64,000 nucleotides of DNA from Yamagishiella unicocca. Lineage: Eukaryota > Chlorophyta > Chlorophyceae > Chlamydomonadales > Volvocaceae. The notes beneath the pieces are model-generated. The model did not search any database. It was not told the DNA's origin and was given only the letters and a program-made list of their open reading frames with translations. Made by a program: the position numbers and the translations under genes. Shown here one piece after another: positions 15,588 through 26,200 of this stretch; the stretch's first letter is position 1, and every line of letters begins with the position of its first letter. The stretch is taken from contig BDSL01000014.1 in the NCBI GenBank assembly GCA_003116995.1, positions 496,001-560,000 of the forward strand, written 5' to 3'.

Positions 15588-16926
15588 TCAGAAGCTGAGG
15601 GTGGCCTGAGCCGCTTCCTTTGGGTAGTACTCCTGCGGCCAAGGGGCGGCAGCGTTATCAGCCGAAACACCAGAGTCCATACCGCTTTACCCTGCGCGCA
15701 CCCAGCCACGATGCAGCAGACAGCCACGATCGCACCCATTGCCCCTTCGGCCGTAGCCCAGATAGGGCGGCGAGCTACGTGCTGTCGTACCTGGAGGCAG
15801 CCCATGCCGCTCGCGACCACCTTGAAGCGCCCGCGCAGCCGATCCAGCGCATCATGCAACGAATCATCCTGCGGATACCAGGGGCGCCGTACAATACGAT
15901 GAGCTCACGATATAGCACAAGGCGGGAAATCCGTAACGGCTCCCTTTCCTGCGGCTCTGCCTGCGCTTCCGGCTACGGACTATCATCGTGTTCCGCATCA
16001 CGGTTAGGGCCCGGGCGCAACAGCCTGAAGGGTGAGCTGGTGGGCCATCCGTAGTATGCCTTGTGCGGCTGGACACGCCACGGAGCCAAATGGAGGGCAG
16101 TTCCGGTCCACGCACCCACCTGTGGGTCGTACAGGGGGAAGCCGGCAATCATGTCCTCGAGAGTGGCCAGTCCTCTTTCCTGCCGCTCGGATACCAGAGC
16201 ATGTTCCTTCGCCTGTAGGGGGACAGCAAGACAGATGAAGTGTCCGTGGCCCTCGAGTGGCTCTGCATCTGTTCCAGCCGGAACAGCGGTCCAAGCACCC
16301 GACACCTGCAGCTCTGCGCACCTGCAGCGCTCGCCAAAGGCGCGTGCACCCCGCGTAGAAGCCCACCTCCTGGCCTGCAGGGGCAACCGCTTCCCTTGAG
16401 TTACAATTGTGGTGGCGCTAGTGGCAGCGGCAGCGGTGAAAGCGCAGCGCAGCGCTGTGGAGTTTCCTTCAGGACAGACCCGAGTCCCTTGCATCCAAAC
16501 GTCTTCGCCACAGGGCATGAAAAATGCCACCCGGTCAACGGCCGTATGAGCGGTCTCGCACAGCACACACAGACCTGGATACATGTCCCGTGCTCCCTAA
16601 AGGTCCTTGTCGCTGCTGACTGCTGTCCCCCACAAACGCCACCCAGTGCACACCCAGCCCATGTACACGCGACCGCCACCACGCACCAATCTCGTAGCCT
16701 TTTTGAACACCAAGTTCGCGGCCTTCAGCTAGCCCCGCCACCATGCCATCCCTGCGTCGCCGGTGTCGTTAAGGGTGATGGCGGTCCTTCGTGCGCGGCC
16801 GTGGTCTTTCGAGCATGCAGCACGGGCGCACTTGATGCCATCCTCTCGGCCCTCCTGCAAGCTAGCATCTTCAACGCTCAAGGCCTGACCGAACAAATCG
16901 TTGTCGTCCGAATCGTCGCCACGCAT
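15588..16926 (-). CDS. LTO1: LTO1 (ORAOV1) homologue, adaptor for ABCE1 Fe-S maturation
   Basis: Six exons on the minus strand: 16926-16832, 16751-16687, 16374-16322, 16212-16120, 15868-15821 and 15632-15588. Phases close to 132 residues (human LTO1 is about 137). The start MRGDDSDDNDLFGQAL matches the family's acidic N-terminus. Glycines fall at 26, 30, 34, 38, 42, 46, 50, 54, 58 and 62, exactly ten with spacing four: the deca-GX3 motif shared by Yae1 and Lto1. LEDMIAGFPLYDPQ and LHDALDRLRGRFK match the C-terminal half of the family (FPYDDP, then LHEDLDKIRGKFK). In yeast, Lto1 and Yae1 link the ABC protein Rli1/ABCE1 to the cytosolic Fe-S targeting complex. The last three residues, LSF, fit the [LIM]-[DES]-[WF] tripeptide that recruits that complex. 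The exon 1 donor (AA|GTGCGC) is the weakest site but gives the perfect GX3 periodicity. Confidence 0.94.
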
Positions 16927-17246
16927 CCTTGACGCAGTAGAACTACGAACGATTGTCAGTACCTAATATTGCCGCATGCAAAATAAGAAATTAATCGGTA
17001 GTTACTCCAGAACGTCTTGGCATTACGGCGATTAATGGTCGATGGGTCGGCCGGCGACCGGCCGGCAGGATTTGTGCAAATGCAGGCCACTGGTATCATC
17101 GCCGCGCGAAAGCAAATTATTTAGATTATTCTTTCTTTCTTGATTAATACCAACGCCTTACGTGTCGCGCATAAACGTTACTCGTGCTAATTGGGCACCA
17201 CGGCGCCCGCATGATTACATAAAAGTGTCCAACGTGTCGACTGCTA
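16927..17246. promoter_or_regulatory. Divergent intergenic region, LTO1 / RPOT
   Basis: There are 320 bases between the LTO1 start (minus) and the RPOT start (plus). It is AT-richer than the flanking exons, with an [22 protein letters not shown] stretch near 17110-17128. It must hold both 5' UTRs and both core promoters, so a bidirectional promoter is likely. No specific factor site can be named. Confidence 0.5.
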
Positions 17247-20200
17247 ATGTCGAGCACCTCGCGATTAGCGGCGACTCTGCTGGTGCAGGCGCCTTCACCG
17301 CAATTGGGGGCCATCGCCTCGGATACAGCGCTCGCGTGCACTCGTGCATGCCGGTCATCTGCAGCTCCAGACGTTTCGGCATCAGGATGTCAGGGTGGCG
17401 TGGCGTCGCTTGGCGCCGCGGCACTCGGCCACCTCCTGGCGGCGGCGGAGCGGGCCGCGGCGCGGTCGCGGGAGCAAGTAGCCCAACCTCGCCGCGAAGC
17501 CCCTACTTCCGGGGGAGGTGCATGTTCGTCGAGAGGGGTTGCGGCGAGAGAGAGTGCGGCCAGCAGTCTGTGTGCTCAATGCTGGGGGCACCGCCGGAGC
17601 GGCGACGAGGCGGCCACCAGCGGGTCGCGCCGGCTCGCGGATGGCTGGGAGCGGTTGATGGGGGGCGTACGACAACTGGGGGCGTTTGGTATCGGAACCA
17701 CCAGGGTGAGGCCTCGGGTGCCTCTCTCGGCTGCGTTGGCGACCGGCGAAGGCATCGCCAGCACCAGCGGCGCCACCAGCAGCCGCTGTAGCAACTGCGA
17801 GAGCCTGGGCCTGGGCTTGGGTTTGGGCTCGCCGCTGCGACATGAGGCGGGTCAGTACAGCACCTGGACGCGCAACAGCGCTGATGGCAGTAGCAGCGGT
17901 GGCGGCGGCGTGGCCAGCAGTTTGAGCCGTGGCGGCGGCGGCAGCAGCAGCTGTAGCAGTCGCCCGTCCACAGCGGCAGCCCGCCTTGGACCTGACGGCC
18001 CGCTAGCCCACACACTATCCCGCATTCGCTCCTCTTGTCGATCTCCCAGCGCCCTAGCAGCCTCCTTCTCATCCGGCGCTGCCGTACGCACCCTCGAGGC
18101 CGTCGCTCCGGAACCATCCGCTCCCCGCGTCCGGCGACGCTCCGGCGCCAGCACCGTGATGATCCCAGCCACAGCTGCCAGCCCCGACGGCTCCGCAGCT
18201 GCATTCTCTGCACCTGCACCTGCCCCCGCCCGTGCGGCGCGGGCTGGCGCCAGCGTTCCATCGGCCGGCCCTGCCGCCGCCGCCGTCTCGCCGCCTCGCC
18301 GCCCTCGGAGTCGCCGGACCTCCAAAGCCCCCGCGACCGCCACCTCCGAGTCCGAAGCTGAGGCCGACACCCTACCGTCCTCCTCCACCTCCGCCACCTC
18401 GTCTGCCGCGCCCGCCGGCCGGAGAGCGTCCGCCTCCCGCACCCGTGCCGCCGCCGCTCCGGCGCCTTCACCGCCGGAAGGGGCGGCCGTCGAGCCATCG
18501 AGCCCCCGGAAACACGGCTCCGGAGCCGCGCGCCGCGCAGCAGCGGCAGCCGCAGCCGCAAAACCAGAGCCCGCGGCTGCGGTGTCTGAAGGCAGCACCA
18601 CCGCACCGCCACTCGCTGCTGCACCTGGTCGCCAGGCGGCGCAGGCGCCAGTGGAGGCAGGCGGCTATGTGGAGTTTCACGACCCTGACGCAGTGCACGT
18701 GGGGTCGGCGCTGTACGCTGGAAGTGTGGAGGAGTGGCACCAGCAGCACCTGCGGGAGCTGCGGGCGGCGCCTGTGAACGCGCCTGACGCCCCGTTGCCC
18801 ACCCTGGAGCAGTTCAGCCGGCAGCTGGATCTGGAGGGGCAGTGCAGGTGGGTTTGGGGTCTCGGGAGGGTGCGGGAGAGGGTGCGGGGGAGGGGTCGGC
18901 TAGGGAGAGGGGGTGCTGGCGATGACAGCACTCGCGTGCACTCGCGCGTATGGGGTTTTAGGAATACCGTGTGTCAACCCAAACGTGGGGGTCCGGTAGC
19001 TGGTAGCTGGTAGCTGGTAGCTGGTAGCTGGTAGCTGGTAGCTGGTAGCTGGTAGCTGGTAGCTGGTAGCTGGTAGCTGGTAGCTGGTAGCTGGTAGCTG
19101 GTAGCTGGTAGCTGGTAGCTGGTAGCTGAACTGAATGCAAGCATGGGGGTGTGATGAAAAATACCTATGCCGCGATGGGAGTACGGCGTCATAGACGTGG
19201 CCGCTAGGAGCCGCAACACGACCACAGCGATCCCAGCGAGCTTGGGGTTGCTGCCGTAGACGTGGAACCATGTGGACCCAGGCAAGGTGGCATCCGTGGG
19301 AGTGGGAGCGGCAGCGGCAGCGGCACCTGTGCAGCGACAGCGGCTGCTGCCAAGGGCCAGGCGCGAAACCGGCTAGCGCAGGTCTGCGGCCCCGACAACT
19401 GAGGGCTCACCGCTGTCTATCACCGCTGTCTATTTCAGACCCCAGCCCTCCATAAATCAGCGCATGAGCCCCACCACCAACAACAACAACGACGACAACA
19501 CCAAGGTACCACCCACCCTGCCCGCCATGACGTCATCACGACAGGAACCTGGCGCTTGAGTCGTACCGCCAGGAGTACAACGCCCAAGTGGCTCACTTGC
19601 AGGTCGAGGACTCACTGCCGGCGGTACGGCTGCTGGAGATGTGGATACCGCAGCTGACGACGCGGATTGAGCAGCGGATAGAGCAGGTGCGGCGGCGTGC
19701 GTGCGGGCTGGCCGGGGCGAGGGAGGCGCGTAGCGGGGGGTTGTAGGGTGCGGGTTTGGGGTGCGTTCTCGCCCTCTGCCGCCCCCGCCCTGCCCAGCAC
19801 GCTGAAGCCAAGTGCCCGTCCCGCCACTCCCTTGCGCCACGAAGCGCACTGCCACTCCGTCCGAACCCTCCGCCTCCTTCCTCCCTCCGCTGCCTTCCTC
19901 CCTCCCCCGGGCCCGGTCTGCCCCCCCGGCTTGTCCCGCCAGTTCCTGGCGCTGCGGGCCCTCGAGGAACGACCGCCAGCCCGTGGCCCCGCCACCCCCG
20001 GCACCCCGGCCTCTCGAGTTGCAAAGGCCAAGGCAAGGACCCTCGGCGCCCGGCCCCTCTCCCAGGCCATCAGCGCCTCCTCGCGGCCCCAGCCGCAGGT
20101 CGCAGCTGTTGGCGGCACCGGCGGCAGTGACAGCAGCACCGGCGGTGGGGAGGGCGCGGCGGCTGGCTCGAAGGAGTCCGCTCCGGATGTGCCAACGCTC

Positions 20201-23200
20201 AAGGAGTTGATGAAGTGGGTGCCGATGGTGTTGGCGGTGCCGCCGCCGCTGCTGGCCAAGGCGGTAGTGTCAGGTGCGCTCCAGGGGGGGTTACAGGGTG
20301 GATGGCATAAAAACCGTTTAGGCGACATGGATTACAGGAGGAGGGGGAGGGAGGGGGGGAAGGGAGGGGCGGGGAGAGGATGGGGGGTATGCTGGCGGTG
20401 GGGTAGGGAGGGCGGTGCGGGAATGACGAGCGCTGTCCGGTCGGCCGGCGTGCTCATTCCTGGTCGGTTTACTGCCACCTCACTCCTCCCCTTTGGACGT
20501 CTGTCGACGCAACGAGGTCGCAGGCATGCTGAACTCGCTGGTGATGCACGACTTCCAGGAGCACGCCGACATGCCGCCGGGCATGTCGCTCAGCATTGAC
20601 GTGGTGGACCTCATTGGCAGGCGCGTGGTGGATATGGTGTCTTACATGAAGGTACGACATGGAGTATGGATCTGGGGTTGGGCGGAAGCTGAGGGTTCGC
20701 TCCATCCGACGACTGGGGTGCGCTGTGCCGATCGTTGCGATGACCGCAAATGCCCTGCACGAGACCGCGCGGGTGGTTTCGGTGCTGGGGGGTGAGAGGG
20801 CCTGGGGCGCTGCGGTTGGGGGTTGCTTGTTCTGGCACCTTCGCACACGCGCCTCGCTGGGCCGTGTTTTTAAGGTCACGGAAAGCGTGTTCGTTTGTGG
20901 TGTACCCGGCCGCCCAGCAGTCAGCCTGGCTGCCGGTCGCCTCGTCGCCTCAGTAGTAACAGTATTAGCCTGGCTGCCTCGTTTTCTTGAAGACGGTAGC
21001 AGATCATCGCACTTCGGCTCCGCCTTGGCTCCACAGGCGTGCGAGGTGGTGTGTGAGAAGCGGCGGGAGCTGCGACGGGCGAGGCAGGAGCTACGGCAGG
21101 GGCAGCTGGAGCTGGACAACACACCGGAGGGCCTCGGCTTGGGCGATGGAAAGGGGCCGGCAGCTGGTCAAGCCGCGGCCTCAGTCGCTGGCGAAGCGGC
21201 AGCCCCAGTAGCTGGCAGCAGCATCGCAAAGGGCGGCGTGGGCGAGGCGCAGGCGGAGACTCTGGGTGCCAAAGGCCATGATGACGACGATGGCGATGGT
21301 GCTGGGGTTTCGGAGCCGCGAAGCCCGTTCACCTTTAATCACCGGCTCGCTCAGGTGGGCTCGGGCAGGTCGAGGGGCGCTGGCCCACACACCATGAAGG
21401 GGTTGTGAGGAAACCCGAGGTTCGGCAGGTAGAGAGAGGAAATAACCCAGAGGGAAAAGGCGAGGTGGGAGGGGGGACGGTCAGGCGGTCGTGACGTCTC
21501 TTGGAGCATCCCAGCCCACAACGGCCTGACGGCCTGAGGCTCACCGGCCCGGCAGTTGGTACGAGAAACGACGAGTAGCACCCCCTCCCCGTGGTCGCCC
21601 TCCCCACGCCGCTTGCCTCCCTTCCCCTCTCCCGAACCCACATCACCTGGCCCTCCGCCCCCGCCACACACACACACACACATCAGCTCAGCATTTATAA
21701 AACACACACACATCCCATCCCACCCCACCTATAAATTCCTCCCCCGCCAGGCCACCACGCACGTTCGGGAGGCGCGTAAGGCCCTTCTGAGGCTTGAGGT
21801 GGCCGCCAAGAAGCTGCAGCCCTTGAGCGCCGCCAAACAGGTGGTCGCGGACGGGTTGAGCGCGTCCGCTCGTCGAGAGGCCGCACGAGAAGGCAGCCAG
21901 CGGCGCCTGGGCTTTAACAACAGGAACCAGCTCATAAAGATGCTGGGCCTGGCGGAGAGGGTGGAGGAATGGGACCAAGTGATGCGGATCCAGGTGGGGC
22001 ACGAGGAGCTGCACGGGGGTGCATGCGCGCGGCGGGTTTCGGAGCAGAGGAGTCGATTTGGGTATGGTGGGGTGAGGTAATGTGGGGTGAGGCGATGTGA
22101 GGTGGGGTGAGGTGAGGTGGGGCCCTGAGGTGAAGGGGAGGGGCAGGCGGCCCCGGATGTCCCGGCGGCAGTTACGGCAAGCGGCAAAGTACCCTGTACC
22201 CTCAGATGTGCACAGCTAGTATCCTGAAGGCCATGGCATGGTCCATGTACGCCCGGCCCTGCCACGGGTTTCCCCTTTACGCTGCCTGGCCCTCGTCCCC
22301 CCCCGCGGCCCAATCGCCAGAGCCCCGCCCCCCACCACCGCGGCGCGCTCCACCCGCACCCCCGCGCGCATCCTGGTGTTCGAAGACTTTGCACCAGCTA
22401 CCCTTCCCATGTCGAGTAACCGGTTCTTTTCTGGAAACCCCCCATCCCACCTGCTCCTCCTCTTAAAACCTGCGCGAGACGCAGAAACGCCCCGGCCCCT
22501 CTTCCGGCTTCCCGCGACCCGATGCCTCCCTTCCGTTCCCCCCCCTCCCCTTCCCCACCCAGGTGGGCGCCAGCCTGCTGTCTCTGAGCCTGAGCTCGCT
22601 CCGCATCACCAACGCCGACACGGGGTGCGAGGAAGCTGCCTTCACGCACTCCACTAAATCCGCCATGACGTTCGAGCGAGGGGGCTACCAGACCCCGGGC
22701 ATGGTGGTGGCGCACCCGCAGGTCCTGAGGCTGCTGGAGGGGGACGAGGAGGTGAGCGGCGGTGCGTGTGGGGGGGGGGTCGAGGAAGACCCGTGGATGG
22801 GGGGGGGCAGGGGGCACAGGAAATAACCTGTTAATCGACAGGTAAGTGTGTGGGGGGGAGGTAAAGGATAATCCGCGAATCCACGGCCGGAAAAACCGGG
22901 GCAGGGGCCGGAGGGGGGGGGGGGAGGGGCCGGAGAGCAACCCCTTAAATGACGTGAGTCGACAGGGCGGAAAAAATGCAGTACTTCTATGAGGAGAGGA
23001 AAGTGGGTTGTCTGGACTCGCGGTTTCAAGCCGCCTGCGGGGGCACACCGGCTTGATCTCCACCACGCACTGCGCCGCCCTTTCCCCCTTGGCCAATTTA
23101 GCTTAGCCGCCGAAGGTCGGCATACGGCCTTCGTCTTTCGTATCCTCACCCAGGTTCTCCAGCATGCACCGCGACACGTCTTTTCTCAACGGTTGCGGTT

Positions 23201-26200
23201 TCTTCTCGCATCCACGGGTCTTCCTCGACCCCCCCCCCTTGGCCCCGCAGCTCCGGCGGATGCTCCAGCCTCGCTTCATGCCCATGCTCGTGGAGCCGCG
23301 CCCCTGGGCTGACGTGCGCATCGGCGGCTTCCTCACGCAGACAGTACCAATCATGAAGTCGCGGTATAGCGCGGCGGTGGGTGGTTGGCTGCGGGGTGGT
23401 TGCGGTGGTTGCGGTAGTGGTGGTTGCGGTGGTTGCGGTGGTTGCGGTGGTTGCGGTGGTTGCGGTGGTTGCGGTGGTGGTGGTGGTGGTTGCGGTGGTG
23501 GCGGCGGGGCGTGAGCACAGCGTAAGAGGGCCGCCCGCGGCGCCTGTGCCTGTGTCTGGTGTCCTAATCAAGCCATGCCACAAGAGTATTTATTACCGTA
23601 GACTCCGGTACGAGGGCAGGCACGTGCTCCTTGCGCTGGCGGGCGCCCCGCTGCCTGCCCGTGACGTTGCGGAAGCGGCCCGTGACCGCCCCCCTCCCTC
23701 GAGCGACGCCTGGTTTCAGTTGTCGACACACCGACATGCTCTCCCCCCGCTCTCCCCCCGCTCTCCCCCCCGACCCTGGCAGATCCTGTCGCGACTCAAA
23801 GACGCGCACAATGCCGGATCCATGCAGTCGCTGTACGACGGGCTGACCGTACTGGGCAACGTGCCTTGGCGCGTCAACAGCCGCGTGCTGGCGGTGATGG
23901 AGGAGGTGGTTAAGGAGGGTAGGTGGCAGGGGGCGGCGGGGACCGGGGGCCGGGGGGGGGCGAGAAGACACGGTTGCACGGCATAGGAGACTGAGGCCGG
24001 GGGGGCCGAGGAGACCCGGTTACTCGACATAGGAAACGGAGGGCAGAAACCGGCCCGGGGTAGGGCGGGGCGGGGCGGGGCGTGGGGTGGAGGTGCCTTC
24101 TCGCTGGTGTGGCCGAGGGGCCCTAGTGGTGAAGGGGCGCGCCTGGTGTGGCTTGCCAGGCGGGGTCACTCTCCCTAAGTGCCTCTTGGCCCCTAGTCCC
24201 GCCGGCTGGTTAGGCCCTCGTGGCCATCCAGAGCTTGTGTTCCGGGCTTGGTAACCAGAGAGCCAGAGAGGGATCTGCCGATACCAGCACCACCTGGTGC
24301 CGACCGCCTCGTCAGTCGGCCTCCTCCTCCTCGCCCTCCTGCAGGCGGCGACAGACTCGGCTTCCCGCCCAACACCAAGCGGCCCCTGCCGCCGAGGTTC
24401 ACCACAGACATGAACGACCACCACAGAGTGGGTACTCGGGCGGGCAGGTGGCGGGGCAGGTGGCGGGGCAGGTGGCGGGGCAGGTGGCGGGGCAGGGCCG
24501 GCCCAGCTAGCTGCTGCCGGGGCATGCTTTCTCGTGCACGGCGGCGGGACAGCTTGAAGCCGCCGCGCCGCCGGCCGCATTGATAACCGCCTTCTGTGCA
24601 CCGTGTACTCCTCGCCGGCGGCACCCCCCGGAGCACACACGCCTCACACGTGCGACCTCGAGGCGCCCTCCGCAGCGTCTGTTTCTCTTGCCGACGTAGC
24701 GCTTCCGCCCTCTCATAGCTTGCGGCAACCTCGCGGATAATTGGATCACACAAGCCCTCGCTGTGGCGTCCTGGACGGAGGCACATTCCGGCACTTGCCA
24801 CCTGCGGTAACACAGCCGTCGCAGCCCCTTCCGCTGCCGCCGCTGTCGGGCTTCTTCCCCTCCCTTCACTTCCCATGACCTCCACCTCCGCCCTCCCCGG
24901 CCGCGACCCAGGCCGTGCTGGGCAAATCCACGCCCGCGCAGTGCGGCACGCCGTACCTGCGGCTGCAGCGCGAGGGATTGCGGTCCGGGCAGCTGCTGAC
25001 GAGCGGTGGCGCTATGAGCGTGGGGGAGGAGGAGGTGTACCAGCGGCAGTGCGACGTAGGTTTGGGTCGGTGGGTCGGTGGGGGTGATCCAGGGAGGGGG
25101 TTGCGGGCTCTGCGGGAGTGCTGTGGGCGGCCTCCTGCCAGCTGGGGCCACAGGAGCCGCGTGAAGACGCGTGGGAAGTTGCGTGCAGCGGAAATGTCAG
25201 ATGTGTGGGAAGTTGCGTGCAGCGGAAATGTCAGATGTGTGGAGGGGAAATGTCGCGTGCAGGGGAAATGTCAGAGGCTACGAGTGTCCAGTCCGAGGGA
25301 GCGTGCGTGGGAGGGCTAATCAGGCCAGGCCGGCGGCGACTGGTGAGGGGCGTGGGGAGGTCAGAGGATGCGGACGCACTCGGGCGCCCTACCAGGCACC
25401 GATTCCATGCGGGTGGTTCCTGGCCCCCTCTCCCCCCTTTCCTTGCCTTCTTCCCTCACCACCTTAGGCTGCCACTGCCTCCCCTCCTCCCCCCTGCCTC
25501 CTCTCCTCCCCCCTGCCGCCCCTCCCCTCCCCTCCCCCTCCTGCTTCTCGGTGCGTAGGAGGTACGGCTCAACAACCGCAACGAGTCGGGTCAGCGCACC
25601 TCATTCATGTCCCGAATGGAGATCGCCAAGCAGTACGAGGGATCGGACGACACTTACGGCATCGGCAAATCGCCGGGTGGCAGCCTGCCGCCGCTGGCGC
25701 TGAGGGGGCCTGGCATCCAGGAGTCGGTGGCGTTCTTCCAGCCGCACAACGTAGACTTCAGGTGCGCACGCCTCGTAGCAGCGCAAGCGGCACGACCAGC
25801 TCCGCGCCCTATCTGCGTCCCCTTTTAGGCCTGCTGCCAGAATCACTGCAGCCGCTGCTACTGCTGGACCCTGGCTCCTGGATCCCATCGCCTCGCGCCC
25901 ACGGACCCCTCCCTATCTCGCCCATGCGGCAGCCAGCCCGCGCCTCCCTGACACCTCTCTAACCTGGCCCCCGCCCCGCTCCGGCCCTCACGCTCTCCGC
26001 TCTCAGGGGCCGCGCCTACCCGCTCCACCCGCACCTGAGCCACCTGGGGGACGACGGCGCGCGGGGGCTGCTGCAGTTCGGAGTGGGCCGGCCGCTGGGT
26101 GATAGGGGCTTCCAGTGGCTGCTGATGCAGGTGCGCGGGCGGGCGGGCGGTGCGACCGGTTGACTGGGGGTTGACTGGGGGGTTGACTGGCGGTTTACTG

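Noticed and set aside
17503..18624. Minus-strand 373- and 249-codon frames
   Set aside because: Antisense shadows of the first RPOT exon, which joins in phase to conserved RPOT sequence.
23381..23986. 201-codon plus-strand frame rich in Val/Ala
   Set aside because: The first half is the translated TGCGGTGGT minisatellite in an intron. Only the 23783-23918 part is real RPOT exon, and in a different frame.
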